A stretch of DNA of 64,000 nt from Galbitalea sp. SE-J8 (GTDB lineage: Bacteria > Actinomycetota > Actinomycetes > Actinomycetales > Microbacteriaceae): assembly GCF_030345695.1 (NCBI RefSeq), contig NZ_JAUASV010000003.1, forward strand, positions 62,001-126,000, in the 5' to 3' direction. How positions within the stretch are numbered: position 1 is the stretch's first letter; the number at the start of each line of letters is the position of its first letter. The position numbers were made by a program, and so were the translations under genes. This document shows positions 8,764 through 17,201 of this stretch, one piece after another. Below the pieces are notes generated by a model. It made no database searches and had not been told where the DNA came from. It saw nothing but the letters and a program-made list of their open reading frames with translations.

Positions 8764-11459
8764 ACGGCCTCCCCTCCGATCGCGTCCATTGTGGCGCGTT
8801 CCGCGCGGTCGACGGGGAAGCGGAACTCGAATCGTCCGCCGCCCAGCTCGAGGCCGAGCGCCCCGCGATCCGGACGGATGACGCCCACCCCGGCGCCCGC
8901 GCCCAGCGGGCCGCCCGACTCCGTGACGAGCGACGCGCTCGCGACCGGCAGGTCGAGCAGGGCGCGCGCGCCGGGGGGCACCTCGGCGACCAGGGTGCAC
9001 TCGTCGCCGAGCACCTCCCAGGCGATCGCCGTCGGGCCGAACGGCGTGCGCGCACGGGCTCGCGCGCTCGACAGCGCGCCGATGAAGCGCGGGCGCATCC
9101 GGATGACGCCGTCGGCCACGTCGTCGATCGCGAGCCCGGCGACGGACGCGAACAGCCACTCGTCGACCGTGCCGAGGAAGTAGTGGTTCTGCGAGCGGGC
9201 GTCGGCGCGCCAGTGCTCCCACAGCGACGTGGCGCCCTGGGCGATCCAGTGCCCCCAGCTCGGGTAGCTCGTCTGCTGCGCGAGCTCGAGGGCGAGATCG
9301 GCGTGACCGTGCTCGGTGAGCACCGGCAGCAGGTACTTCGTGGCGAGCGCGCCCGTGTTGAGGTGCGTGTCGCGGGCGCGCACGTCGCGGGCGATGCCGT
9401 CGGCGACGGCCGCGCGATCCTCCTCGGGGATGAGGCCGTGCGCGATCGCGAGCACGTTGTGGGCCTGGCGGTAGCCGTTGTCGCCGACCCCGCGCACCAC
9501 GGCGGCGCGCGAGTCGTAGAACTCGCGCCGGAACGCCGCGGCGACCGTGCGGGCCCGGTCGTCGAGCGCGTCCGCATCCGTCGCGCGCCCGAGCACGCGC
9601 ATCGCCGCCGCGGCCGTGGCGAGCATGCCGTGCAGGTACGCCGTCGCGGAGACCCGCAGGTCCTCGGGCGGATTGCCCCCGTCGGCCGGGGTCTCGGGGC
9701 TCACCCAGTCGCCGAGGGTCGTCGTGGCGATGCCGCCCGGGGACCTGGCGTACTCGGCGTCGAGGTAGGCGAGGATGCCGTCGGCGTGCGTGCGGAGCAC
9801 CCGCTCATCGCCCGTGTACCGGTACAGCCACCACGGCACGAAGACGTAGGCGGAGTGCCAGGTCGGCGCGGGGGACCAGTCCCAGCTCCAGCCGCCGTGC
9901 GGGGCGATGACGTGCGGCACGCCGTCGGCGTCACGCGAGTCCGCGATGTCGTCGACCCACTTCGCGAGCAGCTCGTGGGCGTCGACGTTGAGCAGGAACA
10001 GCTCGGTGCCGAGCATGCCGTCGGCGGTCCAGCCGTTCTTCTCGAGGCTCGGCGTGTCCGTCGGGATGCTCCCGAGGTTGTTGAGCGCGGTGCGCACGGT
10101 GAGCTCGTGGATCGTGCTGAGCAGCGCGTCGCTCGTCGTGAACGCGCCCGTGCGCTCCAGGTCGGCGTGCTCGACGACGGCCACGACCGACCCGGTGGTG
10201 AGCGGCACGCCCTCCGGCCAGCCGATCACCTCGACGTAGCGGAAGCCCTTCCAGCCGAACCGGGCCTGCCAGTCGTCGTCGCCGCCCGAGAGGGTCAGGC
10301 GGTCGACCTGGAACCGGCCGTTGTAGTAGCCGTGGGCGTCGGCGACGTCCACGCGCCCCGCGTCGTCGATCCGCTCCCCGTAGTGCAGCGCGATCGTCGC
10401 TCCCTCGGGCCCGCGCACCCGCACGCGCGCGGTGCCGGCGATCACGCGTCCGAAGTCGAGGATGACGACGTCGCCGTCGCCGCCCAGCACGCGTCCCTCG
10501 AGCTCGCCCAGCGCGCGCACGGGCGGCTGCCGGCGGCCGACGAGCCGCCCCGCCGGTCCGTCGCACTCGAGCGCGGCGGACCAGGCGGAGTCGTCGATGC
10601 CCGGGTGGGCCGGGCGCGGCAGCTCGCGACGGCCGTCCCAGCTCTCACCGCCGAACACGTCGTCGTAGACCGTCGGCCCGACCGCGCACCGCACCGCGGC
10701 ATCCGACCGGGCGAGCACGCGCGCGACGGCGCTCCCGGCCCCGGCATCGCCCTCGCCCTCGCCCTCGCCCGAGCGGATCACGAATCGCACGCACGGCTCG
10801 TCGGCCCACGGCGAGCGCTCCCACTCCCACACCGTCGGCTCCGCCTGGCCGTAGAACCCGCGGCCGAGCTCGATGGTGAGGGCGTTCGGCCCGGGGCGCA
10901 GCGCGGGCGCGAGATCCCAGGACAGGTACTGCACCCGTCGGTCGTACGCCGTGAACCCGGGCCCGAGCACTTCGTCGCCGAGCGGCACGCCGTTGAGCTC
11001 GGCGTGCGCGATGCCGCCCGCCGCGAGGAACAGCCGCGCGGGCGCCGCGTTCTCGCCGCCGTCGAACTCGATCCGGAAGCGGGGCGCGCCCTGTGCGCGG
11101 GCCTCCGGCGGCGCCGTGATCCACCGGGCGCCCGCCCAGGCGTCGTCCTTGAGCAGTCCGGTGCGGAACGCCCCCGACGCGCGCGCGCTGCCCGCGTCGG
11201 TCACGACCTCGACGTCCACGACGTAGAGCGCGTCGGAGACGAGCACCGTGCCCGGGCAGTCGATGCCGGCGCCGTAGCGCGCGCTCCCGGAGGCCAGCGC
11301 GGTCCACACGACGTCCTCGCCCCGGCGCACGAGCACGCGCGCCTCCTCGACGGCGACGCCGCGCGGGCCGGTGAGCGTCCAGGAGATGCGCGGGGCGTCG
11401 TCGATGACCGTCGGGCGCGGCTCGCGCTCGACGCGCACGTCGGTGATGGTGACGGTCAT
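8751..11459 (-). CDS. Alpha-L-rhamnosidase, GH78
   Basis: This 902-residue cytosolic protein (no signal peptide) hydrolyses terminal alpha-L-rhamnose from glycosides. N-terminal beta domains (TVIDDAPRISWTL, then FRIEFDGGENAAPARLFLAA) precede the (alpha/alpha)6 barrel. Barrel signatures include PSLEKNGWTADGMLGTELF, which carries the acidic catalytic region, then WSWDWSPAPTWHSA and SWGHWIAQGATSLWEHW. The start has AAGGACGAGG directly upstream. It is the first gene of the minus operon with R1. Facing it is an ABC operon that ends in a GH3 beta-glucosidase, which suggests sequential trimming of an imported rhamnosyl-glucoside (rutinose or neohesperidose type). That substrate is inference. Confidence 0.92.
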   Translation of the reverse strand: MTVTITDVRVEREPRPTVIDDAPRISWTLTGPRGVAVEEARVLVRRGEDVVWTALASGSARYGAGIDCPGTVLVSDALYVVDVEVVTDAGSARASGAFRTGLLKDDAWAGARWITAPPEARAQGAPRFRIEFDGGENAAPARLFLAAGGIAHAELNGVPLGDEVLGPGFTAYDRRVQYLSWDLAPALRPGPNALTIELGRGFYGQAEPTVWEWERSPWADEPCVRFVIRSGEGEGEGDAGAGSAVARVLARSDAAVRCAVGPTVYDDVFGGESWDGRRELPRPAHPGIDDSAWSAALECDGPAGRLVGRRQPPVRALGELEGRVLGGDGDVVILDFGRVIAGTARVRVRGPEGATIALHYGERIDDAGRVDVADAHGYYNGRFQVDRLTLSGGDDDWQARFGWKGFRYVEVIGWPEGVPLTTGSVVAVVEHADLERTGAFTTSDALLSTIHELTVRTALNNLGSIPTDTPSLEKNGWTADGMLGTELFLLNVDAHELLAKWVDDIADSRDADGVPHVIAPHGGWSWDWSPAPTWHSAYVFVPWWLYRYTGDERVLRTHADGILAYLDAEYARSPGGIATTTLGDWVSPETPADGGNPPEDLRVSATAYLHGMLATAAAAMRVLGRATDADALDDRARTVAAAFRREFYDSRAAVVRGVGDNGYRQAHNVLAIAHGLIPEEDRAAVADGIARDVRARDTHLNTGALATKYLLPVLTEHGHADLALELAQQTSYPSWGHWIAQGATSLWEHWRADARSQNHYFLGTVDEWLFASVAGLAIDDVADGVIRMRPRFIGALSSARARARTPFGPTAIAWEVLGDECTLVAEVPPGARALLDLPVASASLVTESGGPLGAGAGVGVIRPDRGALGLELGGGRFEFRFPVDRAERATMDAIGGEAVWLE

Positions 11460-11494
11460 GACCTCGTCCTTGCGGTCGCTGTTTGGAGCACTGG

Positions 11495-11508
11495 TTCAAT
11501 CGATTAAA
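11495..11508. promoter_or_regulatory. Operator palindrome TTCAATCGATTAAA (GH78 side)
   Basis: The 14-bp site fits TTnAATCGATTnAA and lies 36 bp upstream of the GH78 start. The same palindrome recurs at 11618-11631 in front of the divergent ABC operon. LacI-family operators are typically such CG-centred palindromes, so R1 is the likely binder. On the minus strand a -10-like TAATAA lies at 11551-11546, upstream of this site. Confidence 0.7.
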
Positions 11509-11584
11509 TCGGATGCGACGGGCCGGGCACAGCCCCTTGCTCGCCTTATTATCGGGGTTCCGGCCATCCAAGTCCATCGTTGTC

Positions 11585-11631
11585 TTGTGCACGGCGAGGG
11601 TACATGCTATCAATATCTTGAATCGATTGAA
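11585..11631 (+). promoter_or_regulatory. Promoter and operator of the R1-controlled ABC-GH3 operon
   Basis: A -35-like TTGTGC (11585-11590) and a -10-like TATCAA (11608-11613) are separated by 17 bp. TTGAATCGATTGAA at 11618-11631 then covers the expected transcription start, the usual place for a repressor. About 80 bp of leader follow before the solute-binding protein gene. The operator match to 11495-11508 is direct; the promoter elements are weak matches and inferred. Confidence 0.6.
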
Positions 11632-11710
11632 CTCGATCCGCGACGTTCGGGCGAGCACCGGCCCGACCGAGCAAGACCCCCCTATCAACGGAGATATGAA
11701 GGAGAGATCC

Positions 11711-12982
11711 ATGGCCACGTGGATGAAAGCCACAGCAGGCGTGGCGGCTATCGCACTCGCCACCGGACTCGCGGCGTGCTCGTCGAGCACGCCCGCCGGA
11801 GACGACGAGAGCGCCGCCACCCCCCAGTCGCTGAGCTTCCTGCTCACCGACAACGGCCCGGAGTGGAGCGCGGCGTTCAAGACCATCGCCGCGGGCTTCG
11901 AGAAGAAGACCGGCATCACGGTCAACATCGAGCAGTTCTCGAGCGACGACTACGACAAGACCGTCGAGACGCGACTGTCGGCGGGAGCCGACGGACCGGA
12001 CTTCTACCTCGTCCGACCGGCGAGCATCCCGGACTACGTCGCGGGCGGCTACCTCACCCCGCTCGACGACCAGTCCTGGTTCACCGCCCTCGAGCCCGCG
12101 GCCCAGAAGGCGCCGAACGCGGTGCAGGACGGCTCGGCGTACGCCTTCCCGATCGCGAAGAGCGGCAACCACGTCGTCTACAACAAGGACCTCTTCGCCA
12201 AGGCCGGCATTGAGGCACCGCCCCTGACGCTGTCCGAGTTGACGGATGACGCCAAGAAGCTGCTCGACGCGGGCGTCACGCCGATCGCGATGTCCGGCAA
12301 GGACAGCTGGTGGCTGCAGTTCATCCTGTTCCACGCCACCGCGCAGCAGGTGCTGCCGAACGACCCCGACAACGGCGCGGAGATCATGGCGGGCGACAAG
12401 ACGTTCTCCGGCGACGCCGGCTGGGAGAGCAGCGTGCAGCTGGTCAAGGACCTCGAGCCGTACTACCTGCCCGACCCGCTCGGCACCTCGGCGGATGCCG
12501 CGAAGGCCGCGTTCCTCGACGGCTCGGCGGCGATGTTCCCGGCGCCGTGGGTGCTGCCGGACGTGCGCACCACCGACCTCAACGTCGGCGCGTTCGTGTT
12601 CCCGACCACCGAGAACCCGAAGGAGCCGTCGATGTGGGGCGACTTCCCGTACCTGTTCGGCGTGAACCCGACCCCGGGGCACACGAAGGCGGCCGAGGAG
12701 TTCGCCGCGTACCTGTTCGAGAGCGACGTCTACCCGCAGCTGCTCACTGGCGTGGCGGCCTTCCCGGTCGTCGACGGCGTCGCCGCACCGGACTCCGACC
12801 CGATCTTCGCCGAGGCGCAGGCTGCCTACGCGGGACGCACCTTCTACGGATCGCCGAACGACACCTGGCTGCCGGGCGTCGGCGACGTGCTCACCGCCCA
12901 GCTGCAGGATCTGCTCGCCGGAAAGAGCTCGGCGAAGGATGTGCTCTCCGCGCTCGACGACGCGGTCGCCGACGCGCAGTAG
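11711..12982 (+). CDS. Sugar-binding lipoprotein of an ABC transporter
   Basis: The 423-residue extracellular solute-binding protein (MalE-like, SBP family 1) begins at ATG 11711 after AAGGAGAG; earlier in-frame codons lie in the leader and lack a ribosome site. The signal peptide ends in the lipobox GLAAC with C23 as the lipid-modified residue. The mature part shows the family pattern LSFLLTDNGPEWSAAFKTIA near the start and aromatic residues for sugar stacking (KDSWWLQFILF). It captures the substrate for the two permeases that follow. A perfect stem-loop after the stop separates it from them. Control by R1 is inferred from the leader operator. Confidence 0.93.
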   Translation: MATWMKATAGVAAIALATGLAACSSSTPAGDDESAATPQSLSFLLTDNGPEWSAAFKTIAAGFEKKTGITVNIEQFSSDDYDKTVETRLSAGADGPDFYLVRPASIPDYVAGGYLTPLDDQSWFTALEPAAQKAPNAVQDGSAYAFPIAKSGNHVVYNKDLFAKAGIEAPPLTLSELTDDAKKLLDAGVTPIAMSGKDSWWLQFILFHATAQQVLPNDPDNGAEIMAGDKTFSGDAGWESSVQLVKDLEPYYLPDPLGTSADAAKAAFLDGSAAMFPAPWVLPDVRTTDLNVGAFVFPTTENPKEPSMWGDFPYLFGVNPTPGHTKAAEEFAAYLFESDVYPQLLTGVAAFPVVDGVAAPDSDPIFAEAQAAYAGRTFYGSPNDTWLPGVGDVLTAQLQDLLAGKSSAKDVLSALDDAVADAQ

Positions 12983-12997
12983 CACCGCACCATCCGC

Positions 12998-13033
12998 GAT
13001 CATGGGGTCGGCGAGCGCGCCGACCCCATGATC
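12998..13033 (+). terminator. Perfect stem-loop between binding-protein and permease genes
   Basis: Sixteen bases starting GATCATGGGG (12998-13013) pair perfectly with 13018-13033 around a four-base loop AGCG. There is no T-run. Inside a transport operon such a structure usually stabilises or partly terminates the mRNA, so that the binding protein is made in excess over the permeases. That role is inferred. Confidence 0.65.
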
Positions 13034-13058
13034 CGCTCGTCCACGAGGAGTGTCACCG

Positions 13059-14033
13059 ATGACAGCCATACCCGGCGCAGCGGCGCTGCGCGCGCGCCGC
13101 ACCCGAACCCGCAGCCTCGCCTCGACGGGCACCGACGGCGCGCGATTCTGGCTCGCCGCCGGACCCGCGCTCGCGGTGTTCGCCGTCTTCACCATCGTGC
13201 CGATGGCGAGCGTCGTGTACTACAGCTTCACCGACTACAGCGGGTTCGTGGGCGTGCCGAAGTTCGTGGGGCTCGACAACTACGCGCGCATCTTCAGCGG
13301 TGACAAGCACATCCTGGGCGCGCTCGGGCACACGCTCGTCTACTCCTTCTTCTACGTCGTCGTGCAGATCGCGATCGCGTTCCTGCTCGCCGTGCTGCTC
13401 GAGCGCGCCATCCGAGGGGCCGCGTTCTACCGCGCGGCGTTCTTCCTGCCGGTCGTGATCAGCTCGGTCGCCGTGGCGTACACCTGGTCGTTCATGTACG
13501 ACCCCAACTCGGGCACCATCAACGGCGTGCTCCGCGGGCTCGGCCTCGGCTCCCTCGCGCACGACTGGCTCGGCGACTACAACCTCGCGCTGCTGAGCGT
13601 CATCGTCGTCGACCTCTGGCGCAACATCGGCTACAGCATCGTGATCTTCATCGCGGGACTCGGCACCATCCCGGCCGAGGTCGTCGAGGCGGCGCGCATC
13701 GACGGCGCGGGTCCGATCGCGATGCTCCGTCGCATCACCATCCCGCTCATGACGCCGACGTTCGGGCTCGTGACCGTGCTCGCCGTCAACGGCGCGCTGC
13801 GCGCGTTCGACACCGTCTACCTCATGACCGGAGGCGGGCCCGGCAACCAGACGGAGCTCTACATGACCCTCGCGTTCGACAAGGCGTTCTCGAACCGGCA
13901 GTTCGGCCTCTCGTCGGCCATGTCGATCCTCGTCGTGCTCGTGCTCATCCCGGTCGCCATCCTGCAGTCGCGGCTCGGGCGCGACGATCGCCCCGCGCGA
14001 CGCTCGCGCCGCGTCGTCGCGGGCGTCCGATGA
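13059..14033 (+). CDS. Carbohydrate ABC permease, MalF type
   Basis: The 324-residue CUT1 permease starts at ATG 13059, eight bases after GAGGAG; a GTG nine bases earlier lies within that ribosome site. It has a basic N-terminus, six membrane spans, and the EAA loop VVEAARIDGAGPIAMLRRI followed by TIPLMTP. The stop overlaps the MalG start as ATGA. It is part of the operon binding protein - MalF - MalG - GH3. Confidence 0.92.
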   Translation: MTAIPGAAALRARRTRTRSLASTGTDGARFWLAAGPALAVFAVFTIVPMASVVYYSFTDYSGFVGVPKFVGLDNYARIFSGDKHILGALGHTLVYSFFYVVVQIAIAFLLAVLLERAIRGAAFYRAAFFLPVVISSVAVAYTWSFMYDPNSGTINGVLRGLGLGSLAHDWLGDYNLALLSVIVVDLWRNIGYSIVIFIAGLGTIPAEVVEAARIDGAGPIAMLRRITIPLMTPTFGLVTVLAVNGALRAFDTVYLMTGGGPGNQTELYMTLAFDKAFSNRQFGLSSAMSILVVLVLIPVAILQSRLGRDDRPARRSRRVVAGVR

Positions 14034-14899
14034 CCGCGGCGACGGTGCCGATGGGCACCCCGTACCGGGCTCGGCGCTGGCTGAGGGCGCTCAAGCGGCT
14101 GCCGCTGCAACTCGTGCTCCTGGCCGTCTCGCTGCTCATGCTGGGACCCGTCGTGGTTATGGTCGGCACGAGCCTCAAGTCGAACAAGGAGGTGCTCGTC
14201 AACCCGATCGGGCTGCCGAGGAACCCGACCCTGGAGAACTACGCGACCTCGTGGGTGCAGGGCAACTTCGCCACGCTGTTCGCCAACTCGATCTTCCTCA
14301 CCGTCGTGAGCATGGCGATCGCGACGCTCCTCGCGGCGCTCGCCGCGTACGCGATCGCGCGCGCCACGAGCCGCGTGGCCTCGTGGGTGTACGTCGTGCT
14401 CGCGATCGGCATCTTCCTGCCGATGCAGCTCGCGCTCATCCCGCAGTTCCGCCTCATCCTCACGCTCGGCCTGTTCAACAGCTACGTCGGCGTCATCCTC
14501 GTCTACGTCGCCTCGTGCATCCCGTTCGGGGTGTTCCTGATGACCGCGTTCATGCGCCAGGTGCCCGCCGAGATCGTCGAGGCGGCCGTGCTCGACGGAT
14601 GCGGCTACTTCACGATGTTCCGCCGCATCTTCCTGCCGCTCGCGCGGCCGGCGATCGTGACGTTCTGGATCCTGCAGGGCGTGCAGATCTGGAACGACTA
14701 CCTGACGCCGCTGCTGCTCATGACCGACCCCGGCCGGCGCACGCTGACCACCGGCGTCATCGCGTTCAAGCAGCAGTACCTCGCGCAGTGGGGCAACATC
14801 ATGGCGGGCGTCGTGATCATGTCCCTCCCGATCCTCGTGCTGTTCGTGTTCGCCCAGCGGTACTTCATCCGCGGGCTCTACGCGGGATCCGTGAAGTGA
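14030..14899 (+). CDS. Carbohydrate ABC permease, MalG type
   Basis: This 289-residue CUT1 permease pairs with the preceding MalF-type protein. The EAA loop is IVEAAVLDGCGYFTMFRRI followed by FLPLARP. The C-terminal tail FAQRYFIRGLYAGSVK is typical of MalG proteins. It overlaps the MalF gene (ATGA) and the GH3 gene (GTGA), so uptake and intracellular hydrolysis are translationally coupled. Confidence 0.92.
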   Translation: MTAATVPMGTPYRARRWLRALKRLPLQLVLLAVSLLMLGPVVVMVGTSLKSNKEVLVNPIGLPRNPTLENYATSWVQGNFATLFANSIFLTVVSMAIATLLAALAAYAIARATSRVASWVYVVLAIGIFLPMQLALIPQFRLILTLGLFNSYVGVILVYVASCIPFGVFLMTAFMRQVPAEIVEAAVLDGCGYFTMFRRIFLPLARPAIVTFWILQGVQIWNDYLTPLLLMTDPGRRTLTTGVIAFKQQYLAQWGNIMAGVVIMSLPILVLFVFAQRYFIRGLYAGSVK

Positions 14900-17136
14900 G
14901 CGGGCACGCGGCCGGGCGTGACCGGCTGTCGCTCGACGAGAAGCTCGAGCTGCTCGACGGAGCGGACCTCTGGCACACCGCCGCGATCGCCCGCGCGGGC
15001 GTGCCGGCGATCATGCTCTCCGACGGGCCGCACGGGCTGCGCGTGCAGTTCGACGAGGCGGACCACCTCGGGGTCGAGGGCAGCGAGCCGGCGGTGTGCT
15101 TCCCACCGGCCGTCGCCGTCGCCTCGACCTGGAACCGGGACGTCGCGCGCGCGGTCGGCGCCGCGCTCGGCGACGCGGCGCGCGCCGCGGGCGTCGCCGT
15201 GCTGCTCGGTCCGGGCATCAACCTCAAGCGCTCGCCGTTGTGCGGGCGCAACTTCGAGTACTACTCCGAGGACCCGTTGCTCACCGGCGAGCTCGCGGGC
15301 GCGCTCATCGACGGCGTGCAGTCCCGCGGCGTGGGCACGGCGATCAAGCATTTCGCCGCCAACAACCAGGAGACCGAGCGGATGTCGATCTCGGTCGAGG
15401 CGGACGCGCGCACGCTGCGCGAGCTGTACCTCGCCGGGTTCGAGCGCGCCATCCGCTCCGCCCGCCCGTGGGCGGTGATGTGCTCGTACAACCGGATCAA
15501 CGGCGTCTTCGCGTCGGAGGACCCGTGGCTGCTCACCCGCGTGCTGCGCGACGAGTGGGGCTTCGACGGCCTCGTCGTCTCCGACTGGGGCGCGGTCTAC
15601 CGGCGCGACCGCGCGCTCGCGGCCGGGCTCGACCTCGAGATGCCCTCCTCGAGCGGCGCGGGCGCGGCGACGCTGCGGCGCGCCCTCGACGCGGGCGAGA
15701 TCGGACTCGACGCCGTGGACCGGGGCGTGGAGCGCGTGCTCCGTCTCGTCGATCGCGTCACCGACGCGGCATCCGTCGACCGCGAGCCGCCGATCGGCGT
15801 CGAGGCGCAGCGCCGGGTCGCGCACGATGCGGCGCTCGAGGGCGCCGTGCTGCTCAAGAACGAGCGCTCCGCGCTGCCGATCGACCCGGATCAGGGCGGC
15901 CCCGTCGCCGTGATCGGGGAGTTCGCCCGCACGCCGCGCTACCAGGGCGCGGGCTCGTCGCAGGTCGCATCCATCCGGGTCGACAGCGCCCTGGACGCGC
16001 TGCGCGGGCTCGTCGGGCGGGAGCTGCGCTTCGCGCCCGGGTACGGGATCGGGGCGACCGGGCCGGACGACGCGCTCGTGGCGGAGGCCGTCGAGGCGGC
16101 CACCGGCGCCGACGTCGCGGTGCTCTTCCTCGGGCTGCCCCCCGACGACGAGTCGGAGTCGTTCGACCGCTCGCACCTGCGCCTGCCGGATGCCCAGCTC
16201 GCCCTGCTCGAGCGAATCGCGGGCCTCGCCGCGCGCACGGTCGTCGTGCTCTCCAACGGCGGCGTCGTCGAGGTCGAGCCCTGGCAGCGGCACGCGGACG
16301 CCGTGCTCGAGGGCTGGCTGCTCGGCGAGGCCGGCGGCGGCGCGCTCGCGGAGCTGCTGGTCGGCGTGCACTCCCCGTCGGGCCGGCTCGCCGAGACCAT
16401 CCCGATCGCGCTCGCCGACAACCCGACGGTCGGCAACTTCCCCGGCGAGCTCGGCACCGTGCGCTACGGCGAGCGCCTGCTCGTCGGCTACCGCTGGTAC
16501 GACGCGCACCGGATGCCGGTCGCCTACCCGTTCGGACACGGCCTGGGCTACACGGACTTCGCGTACGAGGACCTCGCCGTCCACGTCGTCCCGGGCGAGG
16601 ACGCCGTCGTGGTCGCGGTGACCGTGCGCAACACCGGGGAGCGGGTGGGCAGCGAGGTCGTACAGGTCTACGTCTCCGATCCGGATGCCGCCGTCGCGCG
16701 TCCCGACCAGGAGCTCACGGGCTTCGCGAAGCTCGAGCTCGCCCCCGGCGAGGCGCGACGCGTCCGGATCGAGCTCGACGAGCGCGCGTTCGCGTACTGG
16801 CATCCGTCGGTCGACCGCTGGGTCGTCGAGGGCGGCGCGTTCGAGGTGCGCGTGGGGCGGTCCTCGCGCGACATCCGGCTCGCGAGCACGGTATCGCTCG
16901 AGGGCGAGCGGGTGTCGCCCCCGCTCACGCTCGACTCCCCGGCCGGCGACTGGTGGCAGCATCCGGTGCTCGGCCCCCGGGTGCGCGAGCTCGTCACGGG
17001 CCGCTACGCCCGCCTGCTCGCCGACCCGGCGGAGGCGCCGCTGTTCCGGCCGATCCCGCTCGCCCGGATGATCCGCTTCCCGGGGTTCAGCCTGAGCGAG
17101 GACGACGCGCGGGCGCTGCTCGCCGAGCTCGGCTGA
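14896..17136 (+). CDS. GH3 beta-glucosidase-type enzyme
   Basis: The 746-residue cytosolic enzyme starts at the GTG overlapping the MalG stop. The N-terminal TIM-barrel carries SDGPHGLR, GPGINLKRSPLCGRNFEYYS, KHFAANNQE and the nucleophile motif VVSDWGAV with D230. The alpha/beta sandwich domain follows (YQGAGSSQV, LSNGGVVEVEPW), then a fibronectin-III-like C-terminal domain (VTVRNTGERVGSEVVQVY). This is the full three-domain layout of bacterial beta-glucosidases. With the GH78 enzyme under the same inferred operators, it probably removes the glucose left after derhamnosylation. Confidence 0.92.
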   Translation: MSGHAAGRDRLSLDEKLELLDGADLWHTAAIARAGVPAIMLSDGPHGLRVQFDEADHLGVEGSEPAVCFPPAVAVASTWNRDVARAVGAALGDAARAAGVAVLLGPGINLKRSPLCGRNFEYYSEDPLLTGELAGALIDGVQSRGVGTAIKHFAANNQETERMSISVEADARTLRELYLAGFERAIRSARPWAVMCSYNRINGVFASEDPWLLTRVLRDEWGFDGLVVSDWGAVYRRDRALAAGLDLEMPSSSGAGAATLRRALDAGEIGLDAVDRGVERVLRLVDRVTDAASVDREPPIGVEAQRRVAHDAALEGAVLLKNERSALPIDPDQGGPVAVIGEFARTPRYQGAGSSQVASIRVDSALDALRGLVGRELRFAPGYGIGATGPDDALVAEAVEAATGADVAVLFLGLPPDDESESFDRSHLRLPDAQLALLERIAGLAARTVVVLSNGGVVEVEPWQRHADAVLEGWLLGEAGGGALAELLVGVHSPSGRLAETIPIALADNPTVGNFPGELGTVRYGERLLVGYRWYDAHRMPVAYPFGHGLGYTDFAYEDLAVHVVPGEDAVVVAVTVRNTGERVGSEVVQVYVSDPDAAVARPDQELTGFAKLELAPGEARRVRIELDERAFAYWHPSVDRWVVEGGAFEVRVGRSSRDIRLASTVSLEGERVSPPLTLDSPAGDWWQHPVLGPRVRELVTGRYARLLADPAEAPLFRPIPLARMIRFPGFSLSEDDARALLAELG

Positions 17137-17155
17137 TCGGTCGAGACCCCGAGCG

Positions 17156-17194
17156 GGCGTCGTGGTCCCGGCCGGCTGCCGGGACCACGACGCC
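17156..17194. terminator. Bidirectional terminator between GH3 and GH5 genes
   Basis: A perfect 16-bp stem (17156-17171 with 17179-17194, arms starting GGCGTCGTGG) closes a seven-base loop. It lies in the 65-bp gap between two convergent genes, so it can serve both strands. No T-run is present. Confidence 0.75.
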
Positions 17195-17201
17195 GTGGCC
17201 G

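Noticed and set aside
5864-9577. A 1237-codon minus-strand open frame
   Set aside because: It is antisense to the beta-lactamase-fold and GH13 genes and out of frame with LacI and GH78; no recognisable motif.
11483-11710. In-frame extension before the binding protein at 11711
   Set aside because: It would encode the promoter and operator region; the signal peptide starts at 11711 after a good ribosome site.
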